In this document: positions 32,715-40,524 of the stretch, piece by piece
Numbering within the stretch: the first letter of the stretch is position 1
How the letters are laid out: every line of letters begins with the position of its first letter
Source of the DNA: JBCDGZ01 sp038750655
GTDB taxonomy: Bacteria; Bacteroidota; Bacteroidia; Chitinophagales; Saprospiraceae
DNA length: 46,302 bases
Direction of reading: 5' to 3'
Assembly (NCBI GenBank): GCA_038750655.1
Contig: JBCDGZ010000053.1
Coordinates: 1 to 46,302 of the forward strand
Made by a program: the position numbers and the translations under genes
The notes under the pieces: model-generated
What the model was told of the DNA's origin: nothing
Database searches by the model: none
The model's input: the letters and a program-made list of their open reading frames with translations, nothing else

Positions 32715-32760
32715 AAAGCAGGTAAATCTAACGAGTAAAGCAGGTAATATTACCTGCTTT
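32715..32760. promoter_or_regulatory. Perfect 24-bp palindrome plus a half-site, operator candidate
   Basis: AAAGCAGGTAAT at 32737-32748 is followed directly by its exact reverse complement ATTACCTGCTTT at 32749-32760. A further copy of the first eleven bases (AAAGCAGGTAA) lies at 32715-32725, exactly 22 bases (about two helical turns) earlier in the same orientation. It sits between two divergent genes, which favours a regulator-binding site. Its right arm is followed by one more T, so an RNA hairpin is also possible. A shorter AAAGCAGGT occurs at 31992-32000 on the other side of the minus-strand gene. Confidence 0.55.
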
Positions 32761-32849
32761 TGTAAAGGGCGTAATTCAACAGCTTCAACTAATCGCCTTT
32801 TTTAGGATATTACAAACTCAATTTATTTCTAAAACAAAAATCACTCACC

Positions 32850-33689
32850 ATGAAAAAATGCAACTTGATATTTGTTCTGTTCTTACTTTTTTTCTGCTGT
32901 TTTATAAGCTGCAAAAACAAGCAAGTATTTATTCCCACTAATACAGAAATGTCTCCCGCTGTGGCGGACAGCACAATAAGCCGATATGTTGATATTTATG
33001 GCCGTACTGGATTACGATATTTGGTAGGTGCCAATAAGGACTCTGTTCTGCTTCCTCGCTTCTTTAAGATTCACAAGCTCAGCTTCAAAAAATTACTCCA
33101 TGGCCAAAGCGAAACCCTCTTTGCTCGTCTTAATGCAAAGAAAGTAGTGAATGGCTCGGCAGATACTGTAGCCGTCTCGAACCTTCTGTTCTACGACACC
33201 CGACCTACTAGTAATGATGGACTAAGCGATACAAAATTTAAGACCATAGTAGATTATTGCCGTAGCTGTCCAATTAACTGTAATGATGATTTCTCCACTG
33301 ACCCCATCTGGATTGACACGATCAGCAATAAAGAGGCGAACGATAGGATAGCCAGGTACAATGCCATCTATGGTTCCAAAAACACCGTGCGCTATATGAC
33401 AAATGAAGATGCTAGTAAGTTAGACAGTGTATTGATTGCTCGATATTATTCCTTTAGTAAGTCAGATATTGTAAAAGTGCTGGATACCTTAGAAATCCAA
33501 GAATATTTTTACATTAGTATTGGAGCAAAAAAAGATTCTATCTCAAGCGATTATATTTCTGATTTGATCTTTCATCGTAATCAACCTAAGCCCAGCGGTG
33601 ACTTGGTGCTCCAAAATGATGTATTCTACGATGTCACGATGCCTTGTCCCTACATTTGTGGCGATGAAGAAGATATTGCTGTCAAGTGA
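32850..33689 (+). CDS. Unrecognised lipoprotein with an internal duplication
   Basis: 279 residues. The hydrophobic N-terminus ends in FISC, a lipobox (Cys21), so it should be a membrane-anchored lipoprotein. The mature part looks like two related halves (~44-150 and ~170-270). Both have an RYxxIYG-like segment, a DSVL(L/I)xR(F/Y)(F/Y) segment, an S/K-F helix, an aromatic-rich strand and a Cys-Pro cluster at the end (CRSCPINC in the first, CPYIC in the second). I recognise no family. The gene is noticeably AT-richer than the flanking enzyme genes. It faces away from the duplicated-domain gene at 32085; a hairpin at 33729 follows it. Confidence 0.75.
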   Translation: MKKCNLIFVLFLLFFCCFISCKNKQVFIPTNTEMSPAVADSTISRYVDIYGRTGLRYLVGANKDSVLLPRFFKIHKLSFKKLLHGQSETLFARLNAKKVVNGSADTVAVSNLLFYDTRPTSNDGLSDTKFKTIVDYCRSCPINCNDDFSTDPIWIDTISNKEANDRIARYNAIYGSKNTVRYMTNEDASKLDSVLIARYYSFSKSDIVKVLDTLEIQEYFYISIGAKKDSISSDYISDLIFHRNQPKPSGDLVLQNDVFYDVTMPCPYICGDEEDIAVK

Positions 33690-33728
33690 TTTTTAAGCGA
33701 CCACATCACGACAACTAAAGTAAGACAA

Positions 33729-33759
33729 GAGGACTGGCCGGCATCTACCGACAGTCCTC
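33729..33759 (+). terminator. Hairpin after the lipoprotein gene (terminator candidate)
   Basis: GAGGACT (33729-33735) pairs with AGTCCTC (33753-33759), with an inner CGG/CCG pairing. The tail is AATTATATAG, not a T-run, so efficiency is uncertain. It lies 40 bases after the stop codon. Confidence 0.5.
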
Positions 33760-33790
33760 AATTATATAGTACCTTTACAATAAATGCTCA

Positions 33791-34465
33791 ATGAGAGGGA
33801 TAGACATTATCATCACGGTGACCAATTGGCAAGGCTACATCATGTCACTTTGCTGTTTGCTGTGCTTCCTTTATTTTTCTAAATTATCGGCGGCACAAAA
33901 AATCCTGTCCTACTATTTGTTTTTTCTATTGATTATGAATACGAGTATGCGATTGTTGTCGCTAGAACGCATTAATAATATGGCCATCACCCATATGATT
34001 AGTCTGGGAGAATTTATTTTTTTGTCGCTCTTTTTTCGGGAATTGCTGAAAGGGAAATTCTTCCTGGGTAAATACTTCCGATTTTACCTGGCGATAGGCG
34101 GTGGGCTGATTATTGCCAATACCTTATTTATAGAACCCCTCCATACGTTTAATACCAACGGTAAAGTGCTGGTATTATTTATCATTCTCTTTTTTGCAAC
34201 GGCCTTTTTTTATGATCGCTCCCAACAATTAATGGAGGTCGACCTCCACGAAAAGACAACGAGGTTGATCAATTCTGCGCTATTGCTTTATTACTCCGGA
34301 AGTTTTTTTGTCTACCTGTTTTACAAGTTTACCCAAAGAGATGAAGTTTTCTATTCTGTGGAGATGATGGTCTTTAATGCTATTCTCTATCTGATCTTCA
34401 CCCTGCTGATTTTAATGGCTATCTTGCAGGTTACTTTACAGGGTCAAAAAACGGTGGAGGGATAA
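33791..34465 (+). CDS. Seven-helix-like membrane protein, possible sensor partner
   Basis: 224 residues with about seven hydrophobic helices (from about residues 14, 36, 65, 93, 120, 153 and 195), short loops, and a small cytoplasmic tail. No enzymatic domain follows the membrane part. It resembles the membrane-embedded sensor segments that precede histidine kinases in Bacteroidota, but without a kinase domain. A response regulator gene begins 54 bases downstream on the same strand, and a kinase gene lies just beyond on the other strand. A role as signal input for that pair is a reasonable guess, not shown. Confidence 0.75.
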   Translation: MRGIDIIITVTNWQGYIMSLCCLLCFLYFSKLSAAQKILSYYLFFLLIMNTSMRLLSLERINNMAITHMISLGEFIFLSLFFRELLKGKFFLGKYFRFYLAIGGGLIIANTLFIEPLHTFNTNGKVLVLFIILFFATAFFYDRSQQLMEVDLHEKTTRLINSALLLYYSGSFFVYLFYKFTQRDEVFYSVEMMVFNAILYLIFTLLILMAILQVTLQGQKTVEG

Positions 34466-34519
34466 GTCAAAAAGAAAGCTTAACTTGGTGTTGCTATTGT
34501 TTAACAAACCTCCGAGACC

Positions 34520-35197
34520 ATGACCCAAATTGGTATTATCGATGATGAAGTGCTGTTTCGAAAGGGCCTTTGTCGGCTGATCGAAGATATTGAAACGGCC
34601 AATGTCTTGCTGGAAGGCAATCATGGTCAGGATTTATTGGAACAGTTGGAGGCCCGCAAAAACGCCGGGCAAGACCTGCCGGATTTGCTGCTATTGGATT
34701 TGCAGATGCCCGTTCTTAATGGTGTAGAAACGGCCAAAATACTGCAAGAACAATATCCAGCCATTAAAATTATTGTGCTCTCCTCTCACTTTAGCAAAGC
34801 CTTCGTACTGAATATGATCGAGGTGGGGGCTTCGGCTTTCATGCCCAAAAGTGCGCCTCCCGAAGAGATGGAAATGACCATTCAGCAGGTGGCCCAAAAG
34901 GGCTATTTCTACAGTGAGCAAGTCATGGCCATCATCACCGAAAATCTGCGCAGTAAGCAGAAGCCCAAAGCCAGTTTTGCCGTACAGCTTACCCCTCGGG
35001 AAAAAGAAGTTTTACAATTGATCTGTCAACAATACACGGCGCAGGAAATCGCAGAAAAGCTATTCATCAGCCGCCGGACGGTGGAGGGGCATCGCAATAA
35101 TTTACTGATGAAGCTCAACTGCCGCAACATCGCCGGGCTGGTCGTCTTTGCGCTACAAAATCAGCTGGTCAAAGTGGAGCCTTCACAGTTCTGGTAA
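34520..35197 (+). CDS. NarL/LuxR-type response regulator
   Basis: 225 residues. The receiver domain (1-~125) has the acidic pocket D8/D9 (GIIDDE), phospho-acceptor D60 (LLLLDLQMP), the Ser of VLSSHF and the Lys of FMPKSAPP. A LuxR-type helix-turn-helix follows (~155-215): LTPREKEVLQLICQQYTAQEIAEKL then FISRRTVEGHRNNLLMKL. It binds DNA as a dimer when phosphorylated. Its last 29 bases overlap, tail to tail, the 3' end of the kinase gene on the opposite strand. The kinase is of the HisKA_3 type that pairs with NarL-type regulators, so they are almost certainly partners. The target genes cannot be read from sequence. Confidence 0.95.
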   Translation: MTQIGIIDDEVLFRKGLCRLIEDIETANVLLEGNHGQDLLEQLEARKNAGQDLPDLLLLDLQMPVLNGVETAKILQEQYPAIKIIVLSSHFSKAFVLNMIEVGASAFMPKSAPPEEMEMTIQQVAQKGYFYSEQVMAIITENLRSKQKPKASFAVQLTPREKEVLQLICQQYTAQEIAEKLFISRRTVEGHRNNLLMKLNCRNIAGLVVFALQNQLVKVEPSQFW

Positions 35198-35975
35198 TCA
35201 CCGCCCGAAGGCCGCCCTCCTCCCTGGACTCGTAAGCGATGTGGGCCGCACACATCGCCAGTCGGCTCTCAATATTTTGCGTCCCCAGGCCCTTTCGCTC
35301 TTCCAATCGCGCCAGCTCAAAACCCCGACCATTATCCTGATAAATGACCGTAAAGGCTGGCGGCTCGGTACGAAATACTACATGCACCTGGGTGGCCGCA
35401 CCGTGGGTGATAGAATTTTTCAATAATTCCTGAATCACCCTAAATAAATTCAACTCTATCAATTGATCACCAATACGCTCCTGCGCCTGGCTATCATCAA
35501 AATCGAAAGTCAATTGGGTATTTTGGTAAGCATCCTGCAATTCTTTGATGGCAGCCACCAGGCCAAAATCGGCCAGAATAGGGGGCAGCAAGTCATGAGA
35601 AATTTGACGGGTGGCAACGATGGTCGTTTTGAGCAGTTGCTCTACTTCCTCAATAGCTTCGCTTACCTTGGGCAGGTCGCCTGTTTTTCGCTCCAGGAAA
35701 CGCAAATTCAGCAGCATCACATTCAACTTAGACCCAATTTCATCGTGCAGGTCTTCTGCGATGCGCTTGCGCTCTTTCTCCTGTGTTTTGATATTAGAAA
35801 ACAACAGTTCCTGCTGATGTTCCAACTGAAGCGCCTGCTGCTGCATCTTTTCGTTGAGCAACTTGCTTTGAGCAGTAAAAAAAACGACGATCAATCCGAT
35901 GGCAAAAAGCAACATGGCCAAGATGCCCGTAGCGATCAAGAAAAAGAAATCATGGGGTTGAATGCTAGAGTCCAT
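35169..35975 (-). CDS. HisKA_3 (NarX/DesK-type) sensor histidine kinase
   Basis: 268 residues. A single membrane helix (~10-33) is followed by a coiled-coil (~35-70) rich in Gln and Leu. The dimerisation/phosphorylation helix has H77 in KERKRIAEDLHDEIGSKL. The ATPase domain shows an N-box in IQELLKNSITHG, G1 in DNGRGF and G2 in GLGTQNIESR. There is almost no extracellular sensor region, so the signal probably comes from a partner such as the membrane protein encoded at 33791, or from the membrane itself. The gene converges on, and overlaps by 29 bases, the NarL-type regulator gene; the usual arrangement for such partners is co-directional. Confidence 0.94.
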   Translation of the reverse strand: MDSSIQPHDFFFLIATGILAMLLFAIGLIVVFFTAQSKLLNEKMQQQALQLEHQQELLFSNIKTQEKERKRIAEDLHDEIGSKLNVMLLNLRFLERKTGDLPKVSEAIEEVEQLLKTTIVATRQISHDLLPPILADFGLVAAIKELQDAYQNTQLTFDFDDSQAQERIGDQLIELNLFRVIQELLKNSITHGAATQVHVVFRTEPPAFTVIYQDNGRGFELARLEERKGLGTQNIESRLAMCAAHIAYESREEGGLRAVITRTVKAPL

Positions 35976-36008
35976 CGAAAATAGGCTTGGATGTTTTATA
36001 CTTGCTCC

Positions 36009-36026
36009 GAAAAATAGTTATTTTTC
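36009..36026. repeat. Short AT-rich inverted repeat upstream of the kinase gene
   Basis: GAAAAATA and TATTTTTC flank a GT dinucleotide, ~34 bases before the kinase start and ~25 bases past the TonB receptor stop. It could end the receptor operon as a weak hairpin or be an operator for the kinase gene; nothing in the sequence decides. Confidence 0.35.
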
Positions 36027-36050
36027 AACAAACAAGATGCAAACAACTAC

Positions 36051-38633
36051 TCATTTCCAAGACACCCGAAAAACCACATTGGGCGTAAACTTGAGCAGCA
36101 GCCGATCCTGAATACTCAGCTGGTATTCTTCCTCCTCATCATCAAAGAAGGCAAAATATTCTCGGCTCAGGAAGTTATTGCGGTTGTAGAGGTTGAGAAA
36201 AGACAGGCCCGCCATCCCCGTCCCTCTTCGATTTCGGGAGCGAAAGTTGTACAGAATGGAAGCGTCCAGCCGGTGGTACACCGGCAGGCGGAGCGCATTG
36301 ATTCGATCAAATTCTAGATTGGGGCGCGGTTCATCATTAACGATAAGAATGCCGTCGGACGGGGTGTACCATCGACCTGAGGTATACCTCCAACTTAGCG
36401 AAAAATACCAGCGCTTGTAATTAAATTGCTGAACGAAGGTCAGCGAATGGGGCCGATCGTGGGAGGCCGGAAAAGGTTCCTCCTCATTATAAATATCAAA
36501 GTTGTACTTGACTCGACTGTAGGTATAGGACAGCCAAGTCTCATAATGCTTCCAGCGCCTTTTGAGCAGCACATCCAGGCCCCAGATTCGTCCGCTGCCC
36601 TCAGCATAGAGGGAATCGGCAAAGGGTTCAATTAGAGTAGTAGAGAAGGAAGTCAGGCCAGAAAGCTGCTTGTAGTAAGTCTCGACCTCTACTTGAAACT
36701 GGTCATTGTGGAATAAAATACCCGCAGAATAATGATTGCCGGTCACCACAGGGATGCCATTATCAGCATCGCTCAGGGCCCATAGCTCCTGCCCCAATCC
36801 CAAATTATTGGGTTCGATCAGCTGGGCAACAAATTGATTATAGCGCCCCAAGGCAGCCTTGAATTGCCACTTTTTACTGGGTAAATAATGCAATGAGAGC
36901 CGAGGTTCGACATAATGTCGATCTAAACCAACGACGTAATTCCAGCGCAAACCAGCGTTCAGACGCAGCTTCTTTTGCCAAAAAGGAATCAGCATGAGGT
37001 AGCCCGAATGCAAGATATTTTCATCTTGATCATTGGCCCATAGGCCGCCTCGATCCCCAAAAGCTCGATCGACACGGATGTCCGAAAATTGATAGCCAAC
37101 ATCCAACTGCAGGGCCTCCGAAAACTGCAATTGGTTATTCCACTGTACGCTGAAGTCTTTGACCTCATTGCTCAAGGTGAAAATCTCCCGATCCTGTTCC
37201 TGGATAAAGCCTTCGGTGGTACTAAAGTCGTTATCGAGTTGGGTGTAGGAAAATTGGACCTTCGATTGCCAGAAATCCGGTTTTTCGTACTGCCAGGTGG
37301 CACTCAAGCCTCTATTTTCAGTATCTATCCCATACCTCAGGCTAAAGTTGTCGATAGAATCCAAAGACAGATAGTCCAACTTGTCCGTTACACTGAAGAA
37401 ACTCAACGACAGTTGATTCTGCTCGTTGGCCTGCCAGAGCCATTTGGCATTGAGGTCGCTGAAGACAAAATCTTGCTCCACCTGCAGGTCATCGGCGGCG
37501 CTGACATAATTCTGTTCTTCATTGAGGGCGCCCTTGGTGAAGACCCGCTGCGCCAGCTTCTTGTAAGTAGGGCTTTCGATAATGTCGGTGTAGGCTCGGC
37601 GGGCCGACAGCAGCAAAGAAGACTTCTTAGCCACCAACGGCAGCTCCACCGAAGCATCTGCATTCATAAAGTTGAGGCCGGCATTAATCTTCACCTGCTC
37701 TGCTACCTTGCTCCGACTGCTAATATCAATCACCCCCGCTACCCGGCCGCCGTAGCTGGCTCCAAAGCCACTTCGATACACCTTAACATCATCAACAATG
37801 TAGGGGTTGAAGGCCGAGAGCATACCAAAAAAATGACCGCTATTGTAAATCGGAATGCCATCCCAGAGAATCAAATTCTGGTCCGGCGTGCCGCCCCGAA
37901 TATTCAGCCGACTGGCCGATTCGTCCTGGCTTTGGATACCCGGCAGCAGCTGTACCATTTGTAAGACATCGGCCTCGGTCAGCCCGGGCACTACGGCGAT
38001 TTTATCGGGCTGCAGCTCCATAAATTCCAGCTCGTTGCTCTGCCGAATCCCACGAGTGACGTACTCCTTGACCAGCACTTCGGAGAAGGAGAAGGCTTGC
38101 AGGGGCAGTAGGATGTCGGGGCAGGTGCGGAGTTGGGCGACGGTCCGCTGCTGGGGCTGGTAGCCGACGTAGCTGAACAGCAGCGTATCGGTCTCCAGGA
38201 GGGGGCCGCGCCAGCGGAAGGTGCCGTCTTCCTCGGTGCTGGTGCCTTGGTTAGAGGAGAGGGCGATGGTGGCGTAGGGCAGCGGCTCCCCCTCAGCGTT
38301 GACCAGGCGACCGCAGATGCTGCGCTCGGGCGCTTGCTGGCCTGGCCGCCGCTTGAGGATGATGTATTGCTGGTCGATCCGCTGGAATTCGATGTTGGTG
38401 TTGCGGAAGATGATGGCCAGGGCAGTATCCAGGGGTTGGTTTTGGAAAGAGGCGTCGACGATTTGGTTGGCGACCAGTCCTTGGGTGTAGGTGAAGACCA
38501 GCTGATGCTCTTGTTCGAGCTGGGTGAGGACTTGAGGGAGGGGGACGGAGGGGAAGTCCGCGTCGATGGTGACCTGTGCGAAGAGAGCCGTAGGCAATGC
38601 GCCAAAACATAATATCAAAAGGTATCTCATCAT
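36051..38633 (-). CDS. TonB-dependent outer-membrane receptor with STN signalling domain
   Basis: 860 residues. After a signal peptide (to ~19, ALFAQ) lies an STN domain (~22-92: VTIDADFPSVPLPQVLTQLE, DASFQNQPLDTALAIIF), the module that signals to a FecR anti-sigma factor. A CarboxypepD-reg-like domain follows (~105-190: ICGRLVNAEGEPLPYATIAL, SYVGYQPQQRTV), then the plug (~205-320: LPGIQSQDESASRLNIRGGTPDQNLILWDGIPIYNSGHFFGMLSAFNP) and a beta-barrel to a terminal FRVSWK. It imports a bulky substrate using TonB energy, but the substrate is unknown; no SusD homologue is adjacent, which argues against a standard glycan system. The gene is the third of a sigma-FecR-receptor operon, 49 bases after the FecR gene. 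Confidence 0.94.
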   Translation of the reverse strand: MMRYLLILCFGALPTALFAQVTIDADFPSVPLPQVLTQLEQEHQLVFTYTQGLVANQIVDASFQNQPLDTALAIIFRNTNIEFQRIDQQYIILKRRPGQQAPERSICGRLVNAEGEPLPYATIALSSNQGTSTEEDGTFRWRGPLLETDTLLFSYVGYQPQQRTVAQLRTCPDILLPLQAFSFSEVLVKEYVTRGIRQSNELEFMELQPDKIAVVPGLTEADVLQMVQLLPGIQSQDESASRLNIRGGTPDQNLILWDGIPIYNSGHFFGMLSAFNPYIVDDVKVYRSGFGASYGGRVAGVIDISSRSKVAEQVKINAGLNFMNADASVELPLVAKKSSLLLSARRAYTDIIESPTYKKLAQRVFTKGALNEEQNYVSAADDLQVEQDFVFSDLNAKWLWQANEQNQLSLSFFSVTDKLDYLSLDSIDNFSLRYGIDTENRGLSATWQYEKPDFWQSKVQFSYTQLDNDFSTTEGFIQEQDREIFTLSNEVKDFSVQWNNQLQFSEALQLDVGYQFSDIRVDRAFGDRGGLWANDQDENILHSGYLMLIPFWQKKLRLNAGLRWNYVVGLDRHYVEPRLSLHYLPSKKWQFKAALGRYNQFVAQLIEPNNLGLGQELWALSDADNGIPVVTGNHYSAGILFHNDQFQVEVETYYKQLSGLTSFSTTLIEPFADSLYAEGSGRIWGLDVLLKRRWKHYETWLSYTYSRVKYNFDIYNEEEPFPASHDRPHSLTFVQQFNYKRWYFSLSWRYTSGRWYTPSDGILIVNDEPRPNLEFDRINALRLPVYHRLDASILYNFRSRNRRGTGMAGLSFLNLYNRNNFLSREYFAFFDDEEEEYQLSIQDRLLLKFTPNVVFRVSWK

Positions 38634-38682
38634 ACCGATTTCAGAACCATCATTTAAGCCATCAAGCAGATAGCAGTTTTAC

Positions 38683-39630
38683 TTATCTGAAAACCCGAAC
38701 GGTGCGGCCCTCAAGCTGGTAGTTGTACTCGATAGATGAAAATACGATTTCTAGTGCTGAATTTAAATTATTATGCGGAAATCCTCCGGTATAGTCTCTG
38801 ATTGAATTCAGTTGAGCCGGATAGTCGATGTCAATATCGTACTGCCGTTGCAGTTCTTCGAGCACCTCAGCGAAGCGTACTTGCACAAATCTGGACTGTC
38901 CGGCTGTCCAGGAAGGCTCCGCTGATTGCGCTACGAATTTCCTTTTTTGTACAATCCGCTGATTATCAGCCATCAATCGCTCCCCCGGCAGCAGCAGCTC
39001 CGGGTCCTCCAATCCACCGAAGCTAAGGCCGACCTTTCCGGTGTAGCAGGCCAGGTCCATTTTTGTTGCTCTGGATTTCACATTAAAACTCGTTCCGAGC
39101 ACCTGAATATTGCCTCCGGCTGTTTTTACCACAAAAGCCTCGCCCTTTTTCACCTTAAAAAAGGCCTCTCCCGACAGATCCAGGTGGCGTTCCTGCAAAA
39201 AGTTGGTTTTATCATAAGTCAAGCGAGAATCGGCATTCAGCCAGACTTCCGAGCCATCGGGCAAAAGCAGTTGCTCCTGCGCGGCGACCGCCGTCACCAC
39301 GACTTCCAGCTCCCCGCCCCTATTCCACAAGGCCCAAAAGGCCACCAGCAACAGTACGCTAGCTGCGGCGGCGGCGGCCCACCAGGCCCCGATGCGGCGC
39401 TTTTTAGCCTCCTTGACCGGAGTCGGCGCTCCGATGCCCGCTTTGCGGCGAATGGCCTCCCAGCCCTCCTCCTTATTGCGCTCGGGGGGGTGCAGAGTAG
39501 CAGAAGTTTGGGCAATTTTGGCGTATAATTCAAAATCCTCCTGCGCCTCAAACTCCGCTAGCTCCTTTTCGCTCAGCTCATTATTGAGCCAGCGCGCCAA
39601 GAAGGTATCATCTTTGAATTGATCTTTCAT
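38683..39630 (-). CDS. FecR family anti-sigma factor
   Basis: 315 residues. The cytoplasmic N-terminus (~1-75: DDTFLARWLNNELSEKELAEFEA) should bind the sigma factor. One membrane helix follows at ~82-101 (WWAAAAAASVLLLVAFWAL). The periplasmic FecR domain (~107-200) has the expected LPDGSEVWLNADSRLTY, LDLSGEAFFKVKKGEAFVVKTAGGNIQVLGTSFNV. The C-terminal DUF4974/STN-like domain (~240-315) has FVQVRFAEVLEELQRQYDIDIDYP. It transmits the substrate-bound state of the outer-membrane receptor to the sigma factor. It lies between the sigma gene (66 bases upstream) and the receptor gene (49 bases downstream) on one transcript. Confidence 0.95.
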   Translation of the reverse strand: MKDQFKDDTFLARWLNNELSEKELAEFEAQEDFELYAKIAQTSATLHPPERNKEEGWEAIRRKAGIGAPTPVKEAKKRRIGAWWAAAAAASVLLLVAFWALWNRGGELEVVVTAVAAQEQLLLPDGSEVWLNADSRLTYDKTNFLQERHLDLSGEAFFKVKKGEAFVVKTAGGNIQVLGTSFNVKSRATKMDLACYTGKVGLSFGGLEDPELLLPGERLMADNQRIVQKRKFVAQSAEPSWTAGQSRFVQVRFAEVLEELQRQYDIDIDYPAQLNSIRDYTGGFPHNNLNSALEIVFSSIEYNYQLEGRTVRVFR

Positions 39631-39696
39631 TACATTATCAACTTATGTTTGCTAATCATATAAACGACAAACTTCCTATTTTCCCTAACGTCCCCA

Positions 39697-40206
39697 TCAA
39701 ATATTACCAATTTGTGCTCTTAAATACAGCAAAGCCTTGTGCATGCGCTTTTCGACGGCCTTTTGGCTGATGCCCAGTGCTTCGGCAATCTCGCGGTATT
39801 TGAGTTGGTCAATTCGGTTCATCAAAAACACCAGCCGCTGCGGCTCCGGCAGGCTATCAATGGCTTTGTTGAGCTTATCGCGAAATTCTTGTTCTTCCAA
39901 TAAAAACTCAGGGTCCTCTACAGTATGGGTCTTCACCGGAAGGGCCTTGAATTTTAGTTGAACTTTTTGGTGCTTAAATCGATCCAGCAACTTGTTATTC
40001 AACACTTTAAACAAAAATCCTCTGGCCTTCTCTACGGGTACGGAAACACAGTTTTTCCACAACTGCACGTAGGCATCCTGCACCGCGTCCTCGGCAAAGC
40101 CACTGTCTTTGGACTTGTAGTACATAAAATTGCGCAGCGCATCCGAATATTGCTCGTACAATATCCGAAAGGTCTTTTCACTACAGGTATTCTCCTCTTT
40201 ATTCAT
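39697..40206 (-). CDS. ECF sigma factor (FecI-like)
   Basis: 169 residues from the ATG at 40206 (MNKEENTC); an in-frame ATG at 40236 would add ten residues. Region 2 is visible as RNFMYYKSKDSGFAEDAVQDAYVQLWKNC (promoter melting and core binding) and region 4 as LPEPQRLVFLMNRIDQLKYREIAEALGISQKAVEKRMHKALLYLR (helix-turn-helix for the -35). This is the Bacteroidota FecI-like group that is controlled by a FecR. Genes for FecR and a TonB receptor with STN follow on the same strand, a full cell-surface signalling set. The sigma factor would direct RNA polymerase to this operon and perhaps others when the receptor is loaded. Confidence 0.94.
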   Translation of the reverse strand: MNKEENTCSEKTFRILYEQYSDALRNFMYYKSKDSGFAEDAVQDAYVQLWKNCVSVPVEKARGFLFKVLNNKLLDRFKHQKVQLKFKALPVKTHTVEDPEFLLEEQEFRDKLNKAIDSLPEPQRLVFLMNRIDQLKYREIAEALGISQKAVEKRMHKALLYLRAQIGNI

Positions 40207-40524
40207 TTGAAAGGAAAAATAAGGTATTTTCGGCACATATCTACGCTGGTCCCAGATCGTCTTGATCCAAGGGTACGAAGGAGAAAGATATTAAAACAAT
40301 AAAAATATCAATCAATTATCATATTTTACCCATTAAATTGCTTTCCCCTCTTCTATTAGTGCCCAAAACATCTTATCTTTACCCCGGTAGAAAATACCTC
40401 CATCCTGATTGCATCTTAATAATCTGATCTCAGCCTGTAAAATGACAGGTTCCCACTTACCGATTTCACACTAAAAGTCCGCTTTTTAGGCAGGATTTTC
40501 GTTTATACTGTTGAAAGAACTCCC

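Noticed and set aside
37089..37964. 291-codon plus-strand frame opposite the TonB receptor
   Set aside because: Antisense shadow of a clear receptor gene; no domain or signal.
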